A DNA stretch of 8,014 nucleotides from Candidatus Hodarchaeota archaeon. GTDB lineage: Archaea; Asgardarchaeota; Heimdallarchaeia; Hodarchaeales; Hodarchaeaceae. How positions within the stretch are numbered: position 1 is the stretch's first letter; each line of letters begins with the position of its first letter. The stretch is from contig JAEOTU010000248.1 in the NCBI GenBank assembly GCA_016839665.1, forward strand, positions 1 to 8,014, in the 5' to 3' direction. Below the pieces are notes generated by a model. That model saw nothing but the letters and a program-made list of their open reading frames with translations. It did no database searches and was not told the DNA's origin. This document shows, in pieces, positions 1 to 6,325 of this stretch. The translations under genes and the position numbers were made by a program.

Positions 1-558
1 ACAACCATTATTTTTGTAGGATTGCTTGTAGGAGCTTTGATTGCTGTTCCACTTTGGCAACGGATAAATTCAAGGATCATAAAGAATAATCAAAAAACGT
101 TAATGATAGCAGCATTAGTCATGGCCTTTTTTATTGCACCTATGACCCTACCGATGATTGATACCTCTCTTGAATTTACAGTGTTCGTGTTTTTAGGTGG
201 GTTAGGCTTTGGGGGCTATTGGATGATCATGACTCCGGCGTTAGCTGATGTCATAGACGAAATTGTGGTGAAGACTGGGAAAAGAAATGATGGAATGTAT
301 ATGGGATTCCGGGCTTTTTTTGGTCGTTTTGCGTTTGCTGTACAAGCAATTTCGTTTTGGCTTGTCCATGAACTTACGCAGTTTAATGCTGATGTCGATA
401 TTCAAACTGAAACCGCAAAATTAGGAATTCATATACACTCCGCACTATTACCAATGATATTCATTGTTATTGGCGTTCTCATCTTTTGGAGATTAAACAC
501 TCTTAACCCAGATAAAATTACGAGAATTAAGAGTGAATTGAAGGAAATGGGACTTTGA
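1..558 (+). CDS. GPH/MFS_2 family cation symporter, C-terminal part (5' end outside window)
   Basis: This is the last 185 residues of a polytopic membrane transporter. The frame is open from base 1, so the TTG at 22 is not taken as a start. About five hydrophobic segments are visible, near residues 1-18, 34-52, 57-80, 97-118 and 136-158. Between the third and fourth lies ADVIDEIVVKTGKRNDGMYMG, which matches the charged cytoplasmic loop typical of the glycoside-pentoside-hexuronide:cation symporter family (acidic AD-x-x-DE, then GKR and a GxYxG-like element). The family moves sugars or related solutes with Na+ or H+ across the cytoplasmic membrane. The substrate cannot be read from this half. 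The C-terminus is a short charged tail. Stop TGA is 13 nt from the end of the convergent hydrolase gene, so the two transcripts must end inside or beyond each other. Confidence is good for the family and none for the substrate. Confidence 0.85.
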   Translation, partial: TTIIFVGLLVGALIAVPLWQRINSRIIKNNQKTLMIAALVMAFFIAPMTLPMIDTSLEFTVFVFLGGLGFGGYWMIMTPALADVIDEIVVKTGKRNDGMYMGFRAFFGRFAFAVQAISFWLVHELTQFNADVDIQTETAKLGIHIHSALLPMIFIVIGVLIFWRLNTLNPDKITRIKSELKEMGL

Positions 559-571
559 ACTCGTTTTTATC

Positions 572-1609
572 CTATTCGATAAATAAACGATTTATCTGAC
601 GTAGGAGGGATCGAAACCACACAATCAGGGATAAATGTCCTCCAGGATAAACAAAAAGCGGTTTGTTTATCATATCAGCCAAGTCTCGTACACTAGAGAG
701 AGGGACAATGCGATCGTATATCCCTCCGATAATTGCAGTGTTTCGATTTGTGTTAAAGGGAGTGGGTAATCCAAAATACTTAAGGTTGCACATATAGAGA
801 ATCCTATACCAATTCGTATGTCCATTTCTCTTAAGTTGAGACATAATTGTAGAAGAAACAGGTACTATCTTAGGGTTAAGCTTGAACAAAAAAGGACTAG
901 CCAAAGCACATATGATATCTACATCGGTGACGAATTGAGTAGCCAGAGCTGTTAAATGCCCTCCCAAAGAGACACCGATCAAAATGACTCGATTATATCT
1001 CTCTTTGAGGTATTGAACCAGATAGATGATCTCTTGAAGCGATTGTCGGATTGATTCTAACATACGAATCGGATTGCCATTGAGATAGTAAGCTCCAGAA
1101 AAAGGGGAATCCTTTGGCTGTCGACTGAAGTGATGAGGGAGTTCTAGGGTAAAGATGTTATTCTTAAAGATCTGGTAAAATATCCGGAAATAACTAATCT
1201 CATGAAAGAAAAAAGTATTTTCTGCATATCCATGGATGAATAGAATGGCGGATTTTGGGTCGTTTCTCCCATTAAAGTCCTTATGTTGATATTTGTGAGT
1301 TACCATACGGAGTACTGGATGATATTTAGTATCTTCCAGTATAGGTGATAAGGGTTGATATGGACTGATTAACTGACCAGTAGATCGAGAGAAAGGTCCC
1401 CGATTAGAAGGTTTACCCCACTTGATATTGAGGGATTGCTTTTTAAAATTCTCAATGAAGAAGTTCCGAGGGTTCTTTCGAAAATAACGTGTATAAGGAG
1501 TAATCAATGATGGGGAGAGAGCTGTATCTTTGAGTTTTCCTTTATTCCGGTATTTGAAGTAGTTTATCATAGGATATTCCAGTAAATCGGATGGTACGAT
1601 TAATCCCAA
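572..1609 (-). CDS. alpha/beta hydrolase fold protein
   Basis: The protein has 345 residues from TTG. A canonical alpha/beta hydrolase core begins near residue 120. It shows an oxyanion-loop HG at 126-127 (FIHGYAE), a nucleophile elbow GVSLG with Ser214, a C-terminal acid Asp299 (IYDRIVP) and catalytic His325 (PGGHLS). All three triad positions are therefore present in the usual order, so an active serine esterase, lipase or peptidase-like enzyme is likely. The first ~115 residues are basic, aromatic-rich and not recognised. The arrangement of long N-terminal extension, HG, then ELPHH is reminiscent of Abhydrolase_18-like proteins, but that is only an impression. No signal peptide is seen, so it is probably cytosolic. 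The TTG at 1609 is preferred because AGGAG lies 8 nt upstream on this strand. ATG at 1570 (332 residues) is the alternative start. It is divergent from the HEAT-repeat gene and convergent with the transporter. Confidence 0.85.
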   Translation of the reverse strand: MGLIVPSDLLEYPMINYFKYRNKGKLKDTALSPSLITPYTRYFRKNPRNFFIENFKKQSLNIKWGKPSNRGPFSRSTGQLISPYQPLSPILEDTKYHPVLRMVTHKYQHKDFNGRNDPKSAILFIHGYAENTFFFHEISYFRIFYQIFKNNIFTLELPHHFSRQPKDSPFSGAYYLNGNPIRMLESIRQSLQEIIYLVQYLKERYNRVILIGVSLGGHLTALATQFVTDVDIICALASPFLFKLNPKIVPVSSTIMSQLKRNGHTNWYRILYMCNLKYFGLPTPFNTNRNTAIIGGIYDRIVPLSSVRDLADMINKPLFVYPGGHLSLIVWFRSLLRQINRLFIE

Positions 1610-1617
1610 TTAATAGA

Positions 1618-1622
1618 CTCCT
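1618..1622 (-). promoter_or_regulatory. Shine-Dalgarno for the alpha/beta hydrolase TTG start
   Basis: On the minus strand the sequence reads AGGAG, then 8 nt, then TTG (1609-1607). This is a well-spaced ribosome binding site that favours the TTG start over the downstream ATG at 1570. Confidence 0.5.
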
Positions 1623-1694
1623 AAACTCTCTTAGATTTTGGAAAAACCAGTTTCACTCTAGACTTTTGACTCTTTACTCCATCTCAAACCTGCT

Positions 1695-1727
1695 ATTATA
1701 AGAAATTTTAAGACCATACTTATAAAT
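1695..1727. promoter_or_regulatory. Candidate divergent archaeal promoter elements between hydrolase and HEAT genes
   Basis: The roughly 190-nt divergent gap holds TATA-like stretches in both directions. CTTATAATAG reads on the minus strand (about 1694-1703) toward the hydrolase, and CTTATAAAT reads on the plus strand (1719-1727) toward the HEAT-repeat gene. Another weak TTTTAA about 30 nt before ATG 1802 would fit leaderless initiation. These are visual matches only in an AT-rich background. Confidence 0.3.
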
Positions 1728-1801
1728 TGTGGCTTATATGGGATTTCAGGAATCGTCTTATCATAGATTTTAACAATCGATGAACAATGAGAAATTGAAA
1801 A

Positions 1802-2563
1802 ATGGCTATCAAAGATATTTTTAATGGTCTTACAACCAATAAAAACACGGAACCACTCTTTGAGTTGATTCAACAGATACATGGAAGCATTCCTAAATCT
1901 CAAAGGACGGGTAAAGGTATCGTTTGGTCTTTACGACAAATTAGAAAACAATTAATTCAAGAAACAGTCCCTCTTGATATAAAAAAACGATCTTTAGACG
2001 TATTAATCAACAGTGATCATTGGCAGGTTAGACACCTTACGGCGTTAATTGCTACCAATTGTAGTATTGAGGAAAATACTATTACACCTTATCTTTCAGT
2101 TATAAAAGCCGCAGCAAAGGATTCACACTTTGCTGTAAGAGAATCCGCCCAAATGGCAATGCGTGAATTGTTACAGGTATTTCCTGATGAAGTTCTCAAT
2201 TTATATGACGACTGGCTGCTTGACACAGATGAAAACATTAGACGTTGTGTATCAGAGTCACTAAGGCCAGTACTAGTCAGTGGTAAGAACTGGCTTCGTG
2301 AAACACCAGAAGAAACAATCAAATGCTTGAAGAGAATAAATTGTGATCCGAGTTTATATGTTCGTAAAAGTGTCGGAAACAATTTAGCTGATATTTCTAG
2401 ACGACATCCTGATTTGGTTTTATGTACACTTAAAGAATGGTTGAATGAAAATGATTATGATAAATGGACATTTTTTATTGCCCGAAAAGCTTGCCGTCAT
2501 ATTGTTAAAAGTAAACTAAATGAGGTAAACGAACTGCTTAAAGGAAAATCTATAATTAAATAA
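1802..2563 (+). CDS. HEAT-repeat protein related to AlkC/AlkD DNA alkylation-repair glycosylases
   Basis: The protein has 253 residues and no signal peptide or membrane segment. ATG 1802 follows an in-frame TGA at 1796-1798, so the start is bounded. At least five HEAT-like helical repeats recur about every 35-40 residues: HWQVRHLTAL (74-83), HFAVRESAQMAM (109-120), NIRRCVSESLRP (145-156), SLYVRKSVGNNLADIS (184-199) and a last one near 220-235. The block from NIRRCVSES-RP to SLYVRKS-NNL-DISRRHP closely follows the AlkC-type pattern, in which the family signature is roughly RRxxSEGxRPRLPW and then YVRxSVxNxLNDIxKxxP. AlkC/AlkD proteins bind DNA with a HEAT solenoid and excise N3/N7-alkylated purines without base flipping. 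Here the SEGxRPRLPW part reads SES-LRP-VLVS, so loss or change of glycosylase activity is possible. No methylation-response genes lie beside it. The family call is good and the activity is uncertain. Confidence 0.75.
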   Translation: MAIKDIFNGLTTNKNTEPLFELIQQIHGSIPKSQRTGKGIVWSLRQIRKQLIQETVPLDIKKRSLDVLINSDHWQVRHLTALIATNCSIEENTITPYLSVIKAAAKDSHFAVRESAQMAMRELLQVFPDEVLNLYDDWLLDTDENIRRCVSESLRPVLVSGKNWLRETPEETIKCLKRINCDPSLYVRKSVGNNLADISRRHPDLVLCTLKEWLNENDYDKWTFFIARKACRHIVKSKLNEVNELLKGKSIIK

Positions 2564-2589
2564 CTAAATGATGAAAAATAAGGTATGTA

Positions 2590-2654
2590 TGCCTGCTTGG
2601 AAAGAGACCATCATAAACTTATAACAAGTTTTAAGCTCCACTATAAAGCAGGCA
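2590..2654. repeat. 9-bp perfect inverted repeat in convergent intergenic gap
   Basis: TGCCTGCTT at 2590-2598 is the exact reverse complement of AAGCAGGCA at 2646-2654. Inside the 47-nt loop is a second short hairpin, AAACTT (2615-2620) and AAGTTT (2626-2631). The element lies in the 109-nt gap between the HEAT gene stop (2563) and the ACT gene stop (2673). It could be a bidirectional 3'-end structure or a small structured RNA. No U-tract follows directly. Confidence 0.4.
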
Positions 2655-2672
2655 CAAGAAGGATAATATGTT

Positions 2673-3110
2673 TTAGGAATTTAATTCTTTCTTTACTTCA
2701 GGAGTTGAAGTGGTTATTTCATTTAATAGCGACAATGCTTGTTCTGTCTTTTCTTTTGGAACAAACAAATGATCATGGTAATAAGCAGAAATAACGTTCA
2801 CACTTATTTCAGATTTTGTTAGTTTGTCTGTTATAAGAGCTAAAAAACCCACTGCTGAGAGATCAGAATGAACTGTGAGTGTTATTAAAGACCAAATTCT
2901 TGAATAAGTAAGAGAGTTGATATCTGCTGTTTGTCTTGTAACTATAATAGCAATTCCCTCTTCCTCTTTAAAAATCGAAAGAGGGGTGATTCTCATTTCA
3001 GAAAGACGTTTTTCTGAAACAGAACAGAAGACAAAGTCACCATCAATCAATTTTGGACTCATTGATTTAACTAATGTATTCAAATCGGATATACCAGTCA
3101 AAAAAATCAC
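2673..3110 (-). CDS. Tandem ACT-domain protein (COG3602-like), putative amino-acid sensor
   Basis: The protein has 145 residues and no catalytic domain. The N-terminal half (about 8-62) holds LNTLVKSMSPKLIDGDFVFCSV and later SIFKEEEGIAII. The C-terminal half (about 73-130) is an ACT domain with ITLTVHSDLSAVGFLALIT, then ISVNVISAYYHDHLFVP. These blocks match the widespread small family of two-ACT proteins (COG3602; ACT_7 plus ACT), in which the YYHDHLFVP motif is strongly conserved. ACT domains commonly bind amino acids; the ligand for this family is not established. GTG at 3110 is chosen because family members begin shortly before the conserved SDLxTLxxSMxP block. The frame is open further upstream but holds no ATG/GTG/TTG before a stop near 3172. 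It starts 23 nt after the HD gene stop on the same strand, so co-transcription is likely. Confidence 0.85.
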   Translation of the reverse strand: MIFLTGISDLNTLVKSMSPKLIDGDFVFCSVSEKRLSEMRITPLSIFKEEEGIAIIVTRQTADINSLTYSRIWSLITLTVHSDLSAVGFLALITDKLTKSEISVNVISAYYHDHLFVPKEKTEQALSLLNEITTSTPEVKKELNS

Positions 3111-3133
3111 ATTTTTGAGAAAGTAGGCTGTCT

Positions 3134-3727
3134 TTAAGATTCGTCTTTGAAAATTTGCTTCACACAGCTCTTAAATTCGTGAAATATTGGCAAATCACTG
3201 ATATTCTCGGGACCAGTTTGATAGGAATTACACATTGACCGATAATACCAGCTCTGCTCATTTTTAGGAGCATTAAATTTATCCCATAGTTTCTCTCCCA
3301 ACCTATTATGATCTTCTATTGTGTCTTTTATATTTGATAGTTTGTCAGCGCAAGATAGTAGCTTTAAATCCTTGTCAGCGCCTCTAATGAATTCTATGGT
3401 GCGTTGTTTCCTTTTCTTCCATGTTTTCTTTGGGTCAGAAGTACTTTTACGTAATTTAGTCGGTTCTGAAGCTCCTTTAACTAATGAAGCGACCTTTTCC
3501 CCAAAATTCGCACTTATCTCAGAGAGCTTCACACCTTCATCCTCGATTAGATCGTGTAGTAATCCAGCAACAACTAATTCCTCTGAGGCGTTGGTTTTCA
3601 TAAGATTTACAGCAACTGAAAGAGGGTGAATAATATATGGAACATTCGTTGCTTTCCTTTTCGTACCTTTGTGGGCATTATATGCGAATTCAAAGGCTCT
3701 TACTACTGGTGAAGTGGATTTTTTCAT
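3134..3727 (-). CDS. Small HD-domain hydrolase, RelA/SpoT (Mesh1)-like
   Basis: The protein has 197 residues from ATG 3727 (TTG 3739 would add four). Numbered from the TTG, the HD-superfamily metal and substrate set is visible: His23 (AHKG), YIIHP with His38, the HD pair His62-Asp63 in LLHDLIEDEG with the ED pair at 66-67, and Asp122 in CADKLSNI. This order (HxG...PYxxHP...HDxxED...ADKxxN) is the hydrolase domain of RelA/SpoT homologues and of small alarmone hydrolases such as Mesh1, which remove the 3' pyrophosphate of (p)ppGpp. Mesh1 can also dephosphorylate NADPH. No synthetase, TGS or fused ACT domain is present. A separate ACT gene follows 23 nt downstream and a PLP enzyme gene ends 113 nt upstream. 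The ATG is preferred because GGTAAGAG lies just before it. The substrate cannot be proven from sequence. Confidence 0.8.
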   Translation of the reverse strand: MKKSTSPVVRAFEFAYNAHKGTKRKATNVPYIIHPLSVAVNLMKTNASEELVVAGLLHDLIEDEGVKLSEISANFGEKVASLVKGASEPTKLRKSTSDPKKTWKKRKQRTIEFIRGADKDLKLLSCADKLSNIKDTIEDHNRLGEKLWDKFNAPKNEQSWYYRSMCNSYQTGPENISDLPIFHEFKSCVKQIFKDES

Positions 3728-3732
3728 TTCTC

Positions 3733-3761
3733 TTACCAATTTTCGTGAAAAATTCTGGTAA
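3733..3761. promoter_or_regulatory. Imperfect palindrome over the HD-gene translation start region
   Basis: TTACCA at 3733-3738 and TGGTAA at 3756-3761 form a perfect 6-bp dyad. It continues inward as an A/T stem with a 2-nt bulge. On the minus strand its proximal arm contains the GGTAA that precedes ATG 3727, so a folded transcript would cover the ribosome binding region. Alternatively it is an operator. The HD gene and the PLP gene both carry TTGGTAA just before ATG. Confidence 0.35.
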
Positions 3762-3840
3762 CATTTAATCTCTTCTGAGAAAAGAAGAATGATTATTGGA
3801 TGATTTTTTGAGTATCCTGTAAAGACCAGATTGTCTCTAT

Positions 3841-5076
3841 TTAAGAAATGTGAGACAATGCTTGAGCTAGATCCGCAATGAGATCATCAACATCTTCAAG
3901 CCCAACGGAAAACCTTACTAGACCATCAGTTATTCCACCTTCAATACGTTTTTCTCTGGGAACTTTGACATGACTCATACTAGCTGGGTGTTGAATAAGA
4001 CTATTGATACATCCTAGAGACGGTGCTAATGTGATAACTTTCATGTTGTTCATTAAACTCTCCCCACCTGATAGTCCAGCTTTTAGCTCAAATGCTATCA
4101 TACCCCCATATTTTCCATTCATTTGTCTTTTAGCTAGCTTATGTTGAGGATGGGATGTTAAACCTGGATAAAACACTTCTTTAACCTTAGGATGTTCTGT
4201 AAGATATTCCGCTAAAATCATGGCATTAGAACAGTGTTTTTCCATCCTTAAAGGTAATGTTTTCATTCCATTTAACACTAGAAACGCATCGAATGGTGAT
4301 TGGGTTGCTCCAAGATTTTTCTTTACAAACTGTAATCGTTCTTTTTTTTCTCCCTTTAACCTTGACGCTAGAATACCTGAGCAAGTTGTCCCGTGACCAT
4401 TCAGATATTTTGTGGTTGAATGTAGTGCGATGTGTGCTCCTAGTTCCAATGGTCTTTGTAACACAGGTGTTGCGAAAGTATTGTCTACAACGACTGGGAT
4501 TTCATGTTCTTTTCCTATTTTGCCTATTTCTTCAATGTCAGAAATTACTAGATTTGGATTTGTAGGAGTTTCAATATAAAGAAGAGTGGTTTTAGAGTTG
4601 GTAGCTTCTGTTACACGTTCTATCCCTTCCTCTCCTGCTGTGTTGACAAATTTTGTATTAACACGATACGGTCTCATGATTCCTTCGAGTAAATAAGTCG
4701 TTCCTCCATAAAGAGGATTTGTAGCTAGAATAGTGTCATCACTCTTCGTTAAAGCCATTATCGATGTCGCGATACACGACATCCCGGTAGAAAAAGCATG
4801 CCCCTCAACATGGTTGCTGCCCCTCTTGAATAGGTTAACTCCCTCAAGAACAGCAATTTTTTTTTCAGAATCTACCACGGTTGGATTGCCGAGACGTGTG
4901 TAAATATATCCAGTTTCCTCACCCTCGAATCGCTTCCGACCAACATCAACGTTTGGAAAGCTGAATGTGGATGTTACGAAGATTGGAGTGATAAGGGAGT
5001 CAGCGTACTTTTCTTCCTCTCCTGCGTGGAGAGCTAGTGTTGAAATCTTCCAATTTAAATCTATTTTCTGATTCAT
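3841..5076 (-). CDS. Cys/Met metabolism PLP-dependent enzyme (methionine gamma-lyase / cystathionine gamma-synthase or lyase-like)
   Basis: The protein has 411 residues from ATG 5076; TTG 5085 would add three. It is full length for this fold-type I family (usually about 380-430). In numbering from the TTG, Lys226 in HSTTKYLNGHG forms the PLP aldimine, Asp201 (VVVDNTFATP) contacts the pyridine nitrogen, Tyr62 and Arg64 (YIYTRLGNPT) bind the phosphate of the partner subunit, and Tyr126 (NPLYGGTT) stacks on the cofactor. Arg391 (LVRFSVGLED) binds the substrate carboxylate. The active form is typically a tetramer in the cytosol acting on homocysteine, cystathionine, methionine or O-acylhomoserine. 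The residue after LYG is Gly, not the Cys of classical methionine gamma-lyases, so the reaction (gamma-elimination or gamma-replacement) is left open. It is the first gene of a minus-strand run with the HD and ACT genes and is divergent from the methyltransferase. Confidence 0.9.
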   Translation of the reverse strand: MNQKIDLNWKISTLALHAGEEEKYADSLITPIFVTSTFSFPNVDVGRKRFEGEETGYIYTRLGNPTVVDSEKKIAVLEGVNLFKRGSNHVEGHAFSTGMSCIATSIMALTKSDDTILATNPLYGGTTYLLEGIMRPYRVNTKFVNTAGEEGIERVTEATNSKTTLLYIETPTNPNLVISDIEEIGKIGKEHEIPVVVDNTFATPVLQRPLELGAHIALHSTTKYLNGHGTTCSGILASRLKGEKKERLQFVKKNLGATQSPFDAFLVLNGMKTLPLRMEKHCSNAMILAEYLTEHPKVKEVFYPGLTSHPQHKLAKRQMNGKYGGMIAFELKAGLSGGESLMNNMKVITLAPSLGCINSLIQHPASMSHVKVPREKRIEGGITDGLVRFSVGLEDVDDLIADLAQALSHIS

Positions 5077-5146
5077 GATTACCAAGATCCATAACTGTGA
5101 ATAATAAGCGACAATAAGATTCTTTTTCAGTATGAGGAATTTCAGT

Positions 5147-5160
5147 CTTAAGTTTTAAGT
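5147..5160 (+). promoter_or_regulatory. Small dyad and TATA-like element upstream of the methyltransferase
   Basis: CTTAA-GTT-TTAAG at 5147-5159 is a short dyad in the 110-nt divergent gap. Its right half (AGTTTTAAGT, 5151-5160) sits about 27-36 nt before ATG 5187, where an archaeal TATA box would lie for a leaderless transcript. No Shine-Dalgarno is seen before that ATG, which fits leaderless initiation. Confidence 0.3.
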
Positions 5161-5186
5161 CAGGATACTGTTATTGCTCTTACCAT

Positions 5187-5960
5187 ATGAAACAACAAAC
5201 TTTTCCTCAAAAACCATGTGGTTTATCTTTCAAAGAGGCTATGCGACGCGATCCAACCTTAAGAAAATATGAAATCGCTAAGAATCGTATTGATTTAGGA
5301 AATACCAAAGCTTTATTATTATATAATAGGTTGGTATTACAAGATCTTTTATCATTAGATTTTACCATTCCTTGTGGATTTTTAATTCCGACTGTCTGTA
5401 GTCGATGGGTTTTTGTTTCATGGATTAGACGCGATCAACCCTCAAGAGTATTGGAAATTGGAACAGGTGCTTCAGCGATTATAGCTATGATGCTAGCTAA
5501 AATTGGTTGTTATGTGGAAGCAACGGAAATTAATGAAATAGCATATAGAAGTGCTCTAAGAAATATTAAGATAAATGATTTGAATTCCGCTATTAAGGTA
5601 AAAAAAGCTAAGAATCATATAATCGAGGACCTATATGATTCCCTAGATGAATTCGATGCAATTGTTTGCAATCCCCCTCAGTATGACCAGAAATACTATG
5701 AGAAAAGCTCTTTTTCAACGAAAGGTTTTCTGGGACAGGAATCAGAACTCGTGGGAGGAGAAATCGGTCACGAATTCGTAGTTAAATTGCTAGAAGAAGT
5801 TGCAACTTATGGAAAACATCCAAGCGTCTATTTCCAATTAACTGCTTTGAAATTACATGAAGAAATCAATACTTATCTCCAAAACAAGAATTTTTCGTAT
5901 TTTGAAGATCATACAACTGTTGGTTCTAGACAACGGTATTATTACAGAGTTGATTACTAA
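5187..5960 (+). CDS. METTL16/RlmF-like (Methyltransf_10) SAM-dependent RNA methyltransferase
   Basis: The protein has 257 residues. After a short N-terminus (GLSFKEAMRRDPTLRKYEI) comes FTIPCGFLIPTVCSRWVFVSWI (about 59-80). This corresponds to the family element reading roughly IPxGRLIPTVPxRLNYIxWI in METTL16 and RlmF. The Rossmann SAM site follows: VLEIGTGASAI (88-98), the acidic ATEINEIAYRSALRNI (112-127), the catalytic-loop CNPPQYD (161-167) and SELVGGEIGHEFV (187-198), where METTL16-type proteins have a GGE-FV segment. Known members make N6-methyladenosine in rRNA (RlmF) or U6 and other RNAs (METTL16). The fourth residue of the NPPF motif, usually aromatic and stacking on adenine, is Gln here, with Tyr next. 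It lacks the C-terminal vertebrate-conserved region of METTL16. The ATG is used as given; no Shine-Dalgarno is visible. The RNA target is unknown. Confidence 0.8.
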   Translation: MKQQTFPQKPCGLSFKEAMRRDPTLRKYEIAKNRIDLGNTKALLLYNRLVLQDLLSLDFTIPCGFLIPTVCSRWVFVSWIRRDQPSRVLEIGTGASAIIAMMLAKIGCYVEATEINEIAYRSALRNIKINDLNSAIKVKKAKNHIIEDLYDSLDEFDAIVCNPPQYDQKYYEKSSFSTKGFLGQESELVGGEIGHEFVVKLLEEVATYGKHPSVYFQLTALKLHEEINTYLQNKNFSYFEDHTTVGSRQRYYYRVDY

Positions 5961-5989
5961 CTCGCCTAGAGGTTTTTTTTAACTCTGTA
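5943..5989. repeat. 9-bp inverted repeat bracketing the convergent gene ends
   Basis: TACAGAGTT (5943-5951), at the end of the methyltransferase gene, is the exact reverse complement of AACTCTGTA (5981-5989), inside the end of the convergent decarboxylase-like gene. The 29-nt loop contains both the methyltransferase stop codon and the T8 run. It could act as a shared 3'-end structure. Confidence 0.4.
5965..5980 (+). terminator. U-tract terminator after the methyltransferase gene
   Basis: CCTAGAGG followed by T8 (5973-5980) lies 4 nt after the TAA stop. Archaeal transcription typically ends on U-rich tracts, so this is a likely terminator for the plus-strand gene. The run reaches into the last codons of the convergent gene. 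Confidence 0.5.
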
Positions 5990-6320
5990 TGCATTCTTCC
6001 AAGATTTCCACTGCTTTTCTCAAATGCGGAATGACTATTGAACCTCCAACAACTAATGCAACATTAAATGCCTCATAAATCTCTTTTTCAGTAATCCCCA
6101 GTTTATAACACTGTAAAATGTGATATGTAATGCAATCATTACATCTAAGAACCATACTGGCTACCAGCCCTAAAAGTTCCTTAACTTTGGCAGATAAAGC
6201 TCCGTCTTCATAAGCTCGCGAATCTAGGGCAAAAAATCTCTTGATCTCCAAGTTTCCCTTTTCTAGGATAGTTTCAGTCATTTTTTCCCTATAAGAATTA
6301 AATTCCTCAATTTTAGACAT
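5979..6320 (-). CDS. AhpD-like carboxymuconolactone decarboxylase (CMD) family protein
   Basis: The protein has 113 residues from ATG 6320, the usual size for a single CMD domain. RCNDCITYH gives the CxxC-xxx-H signature (Cys60, Cys63, His67). Glu48 stands 12 residues before Cys60, the same spacing as the catalytic Glu in AhpD (Glu118-Cys130-Cys133-His137), so a disulfide reductase or peroxidase-type activity is more likely than true decarboxylation. GITEKEIYEAFNVALVVGGSIVIPHLRKAVEIL (75-107) is the typical helical remainder. Such proteins form oligomers in the cytosol and take part in antioxidant defence. No peroxiredoxin or dehydrogenase partner is next to it. A longer reading from TTG 6350 adds ten residues, but the ATG has a good ribosome binding site (AAGGTGG, 5 nt upstream). 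It is divergent from the CheR fusion gene. Confidence 0.88.
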   Translation of the reverse strand: MSKIEEFNSYREKMTETILEKGNLEIKRFFALDSRAYEDGALSAKVKELLGLVASMVLRCNDCITYHILQCYKLGITEKEIYEAFNVALVVGGSIVIPHLRKAVEILEECIQS

Positions 6321-6325
6321 ATAAA

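Noticed and set aside
1658..1903. 81-codon minus-strand ORF overlapping the start of the HEAT gene
   Set aside because: It crosses the HEAT coding sequence and the divergent promoter gap, and its translation resembles no family.
2089..2382. 97-codon minus-strand ORF inside the HEAT gene
   Set aside because: It is fully antisense to a gene with clear repeats; a Ser/Leu-rich shadow translation.
2585..2794. 69-codon plus-strand ORF in the convergent gap
   Set aside because: Its second half is antisense to the ACT gene, there is no ribosome binding site, the translation is not recognisable, and the first half overlaps the inverted repeat.
2917..3126. 69-codon plus-strand ORF antisense to the ACT gene
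   Set aside because: A shadow of a well-supported gene.
3110..3172. Possible translational fusion of HD and ACT genes
   Set aside because: The ACT frame stays open into the HD gene but has no usual start codon there and differs from the HD frame. The HD stop is clean, so two separate proteins are the simpler reading.
3321..3629. 102-codon plus-strand ORF antisense to the HD gene
   Set aside because: The opposite strand carries all HD catalytic motifs.
4257..4565. 102-codon plus-strand ORF antisense to the PLP enzyme
   Set aside because: It covers the PLP-lysine region of the real gene. The apparent hydrophobic stretches come from the complement of its codons.
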